From assembly GCA_020216575.1 (NCBI GenBank), contig JAIUYC010000041.1, positions 1 through 11,081 of the forward strand: a stretch of 11,081 nucleotides of DNA. Reading direction: 5' to 3'. Under the pieces are notes generated by a model that was not told where the DNA came from, made no database searches, and was given only the letters and a program-made list of their open reading frames with translations. This stretch comes from Coleofasciculus sp. S288 (GTDB taxonomy: Bacteria; Cyanobacteriota; Cyanobacteriia; Cyanobacteriales; Coleofasciculaceae). Of this stretch, positions 7,547 to 11,081 are shown piece after piece. The position numbers and the translations under genes were made by a program. Positions within the stretch are counted from its first letter, which is position 1. Each line of letters starts with the position of its first letter.

Positions 7547-8867
7547 AGGCAGTGTCTCGCACTTCTGCATAGTCTCGCACGTCTATTTTACCGGTGACGG
7601 TATCGGAAATGAGGGTGGTTCGGTATTCTTGGATTAGTTCGATCTCTTTTTCGGCTTGTGCGATCGCAAGTTTTATTTTTTGAAATTCCTTATCTAGAAA
7701 TTCTAAAATTTGTGACTGCTCTTCAAGATTTGGAAGTAGAACTCTAACCTTACTTATTAAGCCTGCACTCAAATTCATCTGGCTGGTTTCATTGCCAGTA
7801 TCTCTTATGTACTCATATGCACTTGTTAAATAGTAGTACAGGTACTTCGTCTTTAATAAATTGCAAGGATACATGGCTAAGCAAGCTTGGTTAAAAGCAG
7901 CCTCTATGCCTAAGACAGCTACTCTACCTCGTGTTACTCCCTGCCCATACATACCCATCAGAACTGTACCAGGAGATGCCAGCTTAGCTGATGAGTTTTT
8001 TAAACCTACCTCAGTAATATACTCTTCTGTTTCTCTGATTTCGTTATAATTTATTTCCCCAGTTTTGACCCAAGGAATTTCACCATTCCAGTATTCTTGA
8101 CGGTTTCTGTCTGGTGTTCCACCAGAGGTAAGACGACAGACATAACCTAGAACACTGATTCCCCAATGCTCAGGAATCTCACCAATCCAATGGATGCCTG
8201 ACTCTTTCATTGGAACATCGGGGTTAAGCCCCCTGGTAAGGGTACGGTTAATCAGGGCAGTTTTCTGCTCATTGAGTAATTCGATGAGCCGTCGCTTGTA
8301 GCAGATGAACTGGTCGATTTGTGCGAGTTTGTGGTTTATATAAGTAACGATTCTACGTTGTTCATCTATAGGTGGACAAAATATCGGAATTTGGAAAAAG
8401 TCATCAGAGTACATCCGAAGCCTAGATGAGCGAATCCCCTGCGATCTGCGGTGATATTCAGCAACATATTCCGGTATTCTGGCAAGATAATCTAGGTATA
8501 CAGAATCAAAACAACTTTTATCTCTCAATCTATATACGCCGTAAGAAGAACTGACTATTCCTCTGTGTCTAGATAGTCCTAATGCACCCATCCAAGCCCA
8601 CATGATGTTAATCACTAAGTCATCAGGATGGCATAATTTAAAACCCTCATAGGACTCAGCCATAAACATTGTGATGTTCTTTTCACTCCGAGGCGTGACT
8701 CCTGTGATATGAGAAACAGAGAGTAACTCTTCATTACCTGCTTCGGAACGTTCATCAATTTCACGAAAGAAATATTTTGCCCGCTTCACTTCCCAATGTT
8801 CAGGCACTTTATCGATAAACGATAATCCAGAAGCCTTGTAAACTGAATATTGCTTCATTCCTCCCAT
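7536..8867 (-). CDS. hsdS: Type I restriction-modification specificity subunit (HsdS)
   Basis: This 443-residue protein has two half-repeats, as expected of HsdS, which reads both halves of a bipartite target. Target-recognition domain 1 runs from VPEHWEVKR (21-29) to about 165. A helical spacer follows (PIDEQRRIVTYINHKLAQID, 166-185, to about 215). Domain 2 starts with IPEHWGIS (231-238), preceded by the repeated MKESGIHWIG block, and ends near 380. The closing helix LEEQSQILEFLDKE to TVTGKIDVRD mirrors the spacer. The two recognition domains differ, so the site should be asymmetric. The family usually begins MKQY, which fits the internal ATG at 8858; the frame's first ATG is at 8867, and neither has a well-spaced ribosome site. 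It ends inside the start of xisH. Confidence 0.92.
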   Translation of the reverse strand: MGGMKQYSVYKASGLSFIDKVPEHWEVKRAKYFFREIDERSEAGNEELLSVSHITGVTPRSEKNITMFMAESYEGFKLCHPDDLVINIMWAWMGALGLSRHRGIVSSSYGVYRLRDKSCFDSVYLDYLARIPEYVAEYHRRSQGIRSSRLRMYSDDFFQIPIFCPPIDEQRRIVTYINHKLAQIDQFICYKRRLIELLNEQKTALINRTLTRGLNPDVPMKESGIHWIGEIPEHWGISVLGYVCRLTSGGTPDRNRQEYWNGEIPWVKTGEINYNEIRETEEYITEVGLKNSSAKLASPGTVLMGMYGQGVTRGRVAVLGIEAAFNQACLAMYPCNLLKTKYLYYYLTSAYEYIRDTGNETSQMNLSAGLISKVRVLLPNLEEQSQILEFLDKEFQKIKLAIAQAEKEIELIQEYRTTLISDTVTGKIDVRDYAEVRDTAYAS

Positions 8868-8885
8868 TTCTTCGACATCACTCTA

Positions 8886-8899
8886 ACTGATAACAGTTC
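8886..8899. repeat. Degenerate heptamer remnant
   Basis: One ACTGATA unit (8886-8892) is followed by ACAGTTC, which also gives a short inverted repeat AACTG-ATAA-CAGTT. It lies between the small antitoxin-like ORF and hsdS, in phase with the pattern of the larger tracts at 9054 and 9689. As a single good unit it could be chance. Confidence 0.35.
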
Positions 8900-8904
8900 A
8901 GGAC

Positions 8905-9039
8905 TCAACGCTGCCTATCCTCGCGTAACAACTCCACACTATCGCTAAAAATCCGCCCCCCATACTTTTGACGTAATTGCTCAAGCCGCCTTTTTGATTC
9001 TCTATGACTTCTGACCGATTTCTTGACAGGTTTAACCAT
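8905..9039 (-). CDS. Small basic protein with antitoxin-like tail
   Basis: This 44-codon ORF has the highly basic N-terminus MVKPVKKSVRSHRESKRRLE, a short linker QKYGG, and the ending FSDSVELLREDRQR, a pattern often seen at the C-terminus of VapB-type antitoxins. AGGTGG lies about 9 bp before the ATG; a GTG at 9051 in the same frame would add four residues. The gene lies between uma2 (48 bp away) and hsdS (37 bp away), all on the same strand. No toxin follows directly, so it is either an orphan antitoxin-like gene, a remnant, or a distant partner of the PIN toxin 5 kb downstream in the same operon. Too short to assign with confidence. Confidence 0.5.
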   Translation of the reverse strand: MVKPVKKSVRSHRESKRRLEQLRQKYGGRIFSDSVELLREDRQR

Positions 9040-9053
9040 AAATGAAGCCACCT

Positions 9054-9088
9054 ACTGATAACTATTTACTGTTCACTGATAACTGTCC
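9054..9088. repeat. Phased heptamer tract (ACTNNNN), five units
   Basis: ACTGATA, ACTATTT, ACTGTTC, ACTGATA and ACTGTCC follow each other in perfect 7-bp phase. The tract fills most of the gap between uma2 and the small ORF, and its last base belongs to the uma2 stop codon (9088-9090). It is a diverged version of the cleaner tract at 9689-9758 on the other side of uma2. Confidence 0.75.
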
Positions 9089-9669
9089 TAACCCCCAAAA
9101 ACAACCTGTAAATCCAGTACAAATCCAGGTAAAACTTCTTCACCCGATAAACTCACAGGCGACTCTAAAACCTCTACCTCCTGATTCGGTCGATAAATTT
9201 CAACCCTTTTATTCTTCGCATCAATCAACCACCCCAAACGCAAACCATTTTCTAAATATTCCCGCATCTTTTTGCGTAAAGGTTCCATATTGTCACTCTT
9301 AGAACGCAATTCAATCACAAAGTCCGGACAAAGCGGTGGAAATGTCTCCTGTTGTTCCGGTGTCAATGCATCCCATCTCTCTTGACTCACCCAAGCATCA
9401 TCAGGAGAACGATCCGCACCATTAGGCAGTTGAAATGCTGTAGAAGAGTCAAAAGCAACCCCTAATTTTGCTTGACGATTCCACGCCTGAAGCTGAAAGG
9501 ATATATCAATATTTCGCCTTCCAGTATTTCCGCCAGTAGGTGGCATAATAATTAATTCTCCTGTAGCAGTTCGTTCAAGTCGCACATCTCGATTAGCAGC
9601 AGCTAGTTGCACAAACTGCTCCTGAGTAACTTTTAGTGTTTCTGGGATAATAACAGGAATCGTGTTCAT
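9088..9669 (-). CDS. Uma2 family (DUF820) putative endonuclease
   Basis: This 193-residue protein is the normal size for Uma2, a family very abundant in cyanobacteria with a PD-(D/E)xK restriction-endonuclease-like fold and no settled function. Visible marks are the N-terminal TQEQFVQLAAANRD helix, GELIIMPPTGG (37-47), SPDDAWV (88-94) with the acidic D90/D91, PDFVIELRSKSD (115-126) with E120, a helix LRKKMREYLENG, and GWLIDAKNKRVEIYRP (146-161). The usual catalytic lysine position after E120 is not clear-cut. The gene sits between hsdM and hsdS and has heptamer tracts on both sides, so it may be a later insertion. No clear ribosome binding site precedes the ATG; a 15-bp inverted repeat abuts it. 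Confidence 0.88.
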   Translation of the reverse strand: MNTIPVIIPETLKVTQEQFVQLAAANRDVRLERTATGELIIMPPTGGNTGRRNIDISFQLQAWNRQAKLGVAFDSSTAFQLPNGADRSPDDAWVSQERWDALTPEQQETFPPLCPDFVIELRSKSDNMEPLRKKMREYLENGLRLGWLIDAKNKRVEIYRPNQEVEVLESPVSLSGEEVLPGFVLDLQVVFGG

Positions 9670-9684
9670 AATTAGTTGCTAATT
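9670..9684. promoter_or_regulatory. Inverted repeat next to the uma2 start codon
   Basis: AATTAG-TTG-CTAATT is a perfect 6-bp inverted repeat directly before the uma2 ATG, where a ribosome site would lie. It could be an operator or an AT-rich hairpin that lowers translation. AT-rich short repeats also arise by chance. Confidence 0.3.
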
Positions 9685-9688
9685 GTTT

Positions 9689-9758
9689 ACTGATAACTGA
9701 TAACTGATAACTGATAACTGATAACTGATAACTGATAACTGGTCACTGCTCACTGATA
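9689..9758. repeat. Ten-unit heptamer tract overlapping the hsdM stop
   Basis: Seven perfect ACTGATA units (9689-9737) are followed in phase by ACTGGTC, ACTGCTC and ACTGATA. The tract fills most of the gap between hsdM and uma2 and runs into hsdM: its TGA stop (9743-9745) and the last four codons (ISEQ) are made of repeat units. It matches the STRR class of cyanobacterial heptamer repeats; copy number is likely to vary between strains. Confidence 0.9.
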
Positions 9759-11081
9759 ATTGTTTTAAGAACTCCCTCTGTTTGTGCCTCTAAAGCTAGT
9801 ATATCTGCTTTAATCTCCTCCAAACTTCGTAACGGTTTAAACTTGTAAAAATACTTTGTAAACGAAATCTCGTAACCCCTCACTGTCTTCTCGTAATCAA
9901 TCCAAGCATCCGGCACATGAGGCAATACCTCACGAGCAAAATACTCCTCAATATTTTCCTTCAAGGGTACGCTTTCTGTATCTCGCAACTCTGGATCGGG
10001 TTCATAAATCAAATCATCCTTCGTATTTTTCTGAATAACAGGTTCTGCTGTCTCGTTCTTTTCCGTAAACGTATCGTAAACTAACTTCAGTTCTTTCTGT
10101 GTCAGCTTCAGCTCTTCTGCCTTCAGCGCCTTCTCAAAAACCTTTTTAACTTCATTAAAATCTTTCTGCCGCTCACTGCCAAACAAATCTTCGAGCATAT
10201 CCACAACTGGATACAGCTTCTTATCTGCTGCTTCTTTGAACTGGGCAATTCGCTCCGGTGTTACCTGCAACGTTAACCGTAAAGGACGCTCAACTGTAAT
10301 TTTGTAATAGCCAAAGTCTTCGTTATCAAAAATCTTTGACTTCTCCGTTTCCTCAAAATTCAAAAACAATTTCGTAATCCGTTGGATATCGACTAGAGTT
10401 AGTTGGCAATTCTTCTTACCCAAATTCCTTCGCAACTTGCTATACCATTGTGTCGCATCGATTAACTGTACCTTGCCCTCGCGTTTGGTTCCTGCCTTGC
10501 GGTTCGACAGCACCCAAATATAGGTAGCAATATTCGTGTTGTAGAACATATCCAACGGCAAGCCAATAATTGCTTCCAACCAGTCATTTTCCAAAATCCA
10601 GCGCCGGATGTTGCTTTCTCCCTGTCCTGCATCTCCGGTAAACATCGCCGAACCATTATGCACGATCGCAATCCGACTCCCCAACCCAGTCTCTTGCTTC
10701 ATCTTGGCGAGTTTATTCACCAAAAACAAAAGCTGCCCATCGCTGGAACGGGGCAACAGTTGCAACTTTTCTCCAGGCGGCAACCCCTGATGATTGACGA
10801 TAAAGCGCGGATCGGTAATCTCCTTTTTCTTGCCTTTCCCTTCTTCCAGTTCCTCCTTATCCAACTTCCACGACTTCCCGTATGGCGGATTTGCCAGCAT
10901 AAAATCAAACTCTATCCCCCGAAAACCATCTTTTGCAAGCGTGGAGCCATACTTAATATCGCGAGGGTCTTTCCCTTTAATCAACATGTCCGCCTGACAA
11001 ATGGCGTAAGTTTCTGGGTTAACCTCCTGCCCGTAAAGCTGAATAGCAATCTTTTTACCCGTCTCGTCTGCCAGCTTTTGC
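9743..11081 (-). CDS. hsdM: Type I DNA methyltransferase subunit (HsdM), 5' end outside window
   Basis: The frame is open to the window edge, so about 445 C-terminal residues are seen; the ATG at 10987 is internal. From the edge, KKIAIQLYGQEVNPETYAIC leads into ADMLIKG and then FDFMLANPPYGKSW, with the NPPY motif IV (10880-10891) of N6-adenine methyltransferases. SRIAIVHNGSAMFTGDAGQGES (about 10617-10682) and WLEAIIGLPLDMFYNTNIATYIWVL are further conserved parts of the catalytic domain. The long charged helical C-terminus ends in RGYEISFTKYFYKFKPLRSLEEI, which in this family contacts HsdS. The SAM-binding motif I lies beyond the window. HsdM methylates adenines in the target chosen by HsdS and protects the host from HsdR. 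The final residues ISEQ are encoded within a heptamer repeat tract. Confidence 0.93.
   Translation of the reverse strand, partial: QKLADETGKKIAIQLYGQEVNPETYAICQADMLIKGKDPRDIKYGSTLAKDGFRGIEFDFMLANPPYGKSWKLDKEELEEGKGKKKEITDPRFIVNHQGLPPGEKLQLLPRSSDGQLLFLVNKLAKMKQETGLGSRIAIVHNGSAMFTGDAGQGESNIRRWILENDWLEAIIGLPLDMFYNTNIATYIWVLSNRKAGTKREGKVQLIDATQWYSKLRRNLGKKNCQLTLVDIQRITKLFLNFEETEKSKIFDNEDFGYYKITVERPLRLTLQVTPERIAQFKEAADKKLYPVVDMLEDLFGSERQKDFNEVKKVFEKALKAEELKLTQKELKLVYDTFTEKNETAEPVIQKNTKDDLIYEPDPELRDTESVPLKENIEEYFAREVLPHVPDAWIDYEKTVRGYEISFTKYFYKFKPLRSLEEIKADILALEAQTEGVLKTIISEQ

Larger units (their letters stand above)
1158..7667. repeat. HIP1 octamers (GCGATCGC), eight dispersed copies
   Basis: Copies begin at 1158, 1492, 2146, 2454, 3049, 3155, 5715 and 7660. 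HIP1 is a highly over-represented octamer in many cyanobacteria. Six of the eight lie in or next to the FHA genes (2.6 kb), while the 7.9-kb restriction locus holds only two and hsdM/uma2 none in the part seen, which would fit a different origin for the restriction locus. Confidence 0.9.

Noticed and set aside
6807..7570. The xisHI pair as evidence of an excisable fdxN-type element here
   Set aside because: No site-specific recombinase, interrupted nif gene or element border is visible; most xisHI homologues occur away from that element.
8858..8867. GGGAGGA before the second hsdS ATG as its ribosome binding site
   Set aside because: The motif is directly against the ATG, too close for normal pairing, so it does not settle the start; only the family's MKQY beginning favours 8858.

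Overview
The window looks like cyanobacterial DNA. Evidence: eight copies of the HIP1 octamer GCGATCGC in 11 kb, phased heptanucleotide repeats of the STRR type known from filamentous cyanobacteria, an XisH/XisI pair (named after fdxN-element excision control in Anabaena), and a Uma2/DUF820 protein. A filamentous species is likely but cannot be fixed from this sequence alone.

Layout, left to right. (1) 1-587 is a worn margin: a heptamer tract, a 55-residue ribbon-helix-helix-like ORF on the minus strand with a TTG start, and a plus-strand relic of a TnpB transposon protein that abuts and slightly overlaps its start. (2) 588-3147 (plus) is a two-gene operon of FHA proteins: a small FHA plus zinc-ribbon protein, then a 666-residue fusion of an FHA domain to a flavin/NAD(P)-type oxidoreductase. 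(3) 3166-11081 (minus) is a type I restriction-modification locus reading right to left: hsdM (cut by the window edge), uma2, a 44-residue antitoxin-like ORF, hsdS, xisH, xisI, hsdR, and a VapC-type PIN toxin. It converges on the FHA operon with an 18-bp gap.

How the genes may work together. HsdM, HsdS and HsdR form the classical modification/restriction complex. The extra genes sit at every joint. XisH and XisI lie between hsdS and hsdR with start/stop overlaps on the hsdS side. vapC follows hsdR after 2 bp and uses a Shine-Dalgarno motif inside the last hsdR codons. The last ~40 residues of HsdR look unlike a restriction subunit and like the tail of a VapC antitoxin. This suggests an HsdR-antitoxin fusion, or a nested antitoxin frame, paired with the PIN toxin. 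If true, the restriction subunit itself would hold the toxin in check. That is the most interesting proposal here, and it is an inference.

Signs of decay and rearrangement: xisH carries an in-frame TAA, after which 21 well-kept residues continue in the same frame to the expected 138-residue length. Phased ACTNNNN heptamer tracts occupy the joints around uma2 and the small ORF and overlap the stop codons of hsdM and uma2, whereas the hsdS-xisH-xisI and hsdR-vapC joints are tight and repeat-free.
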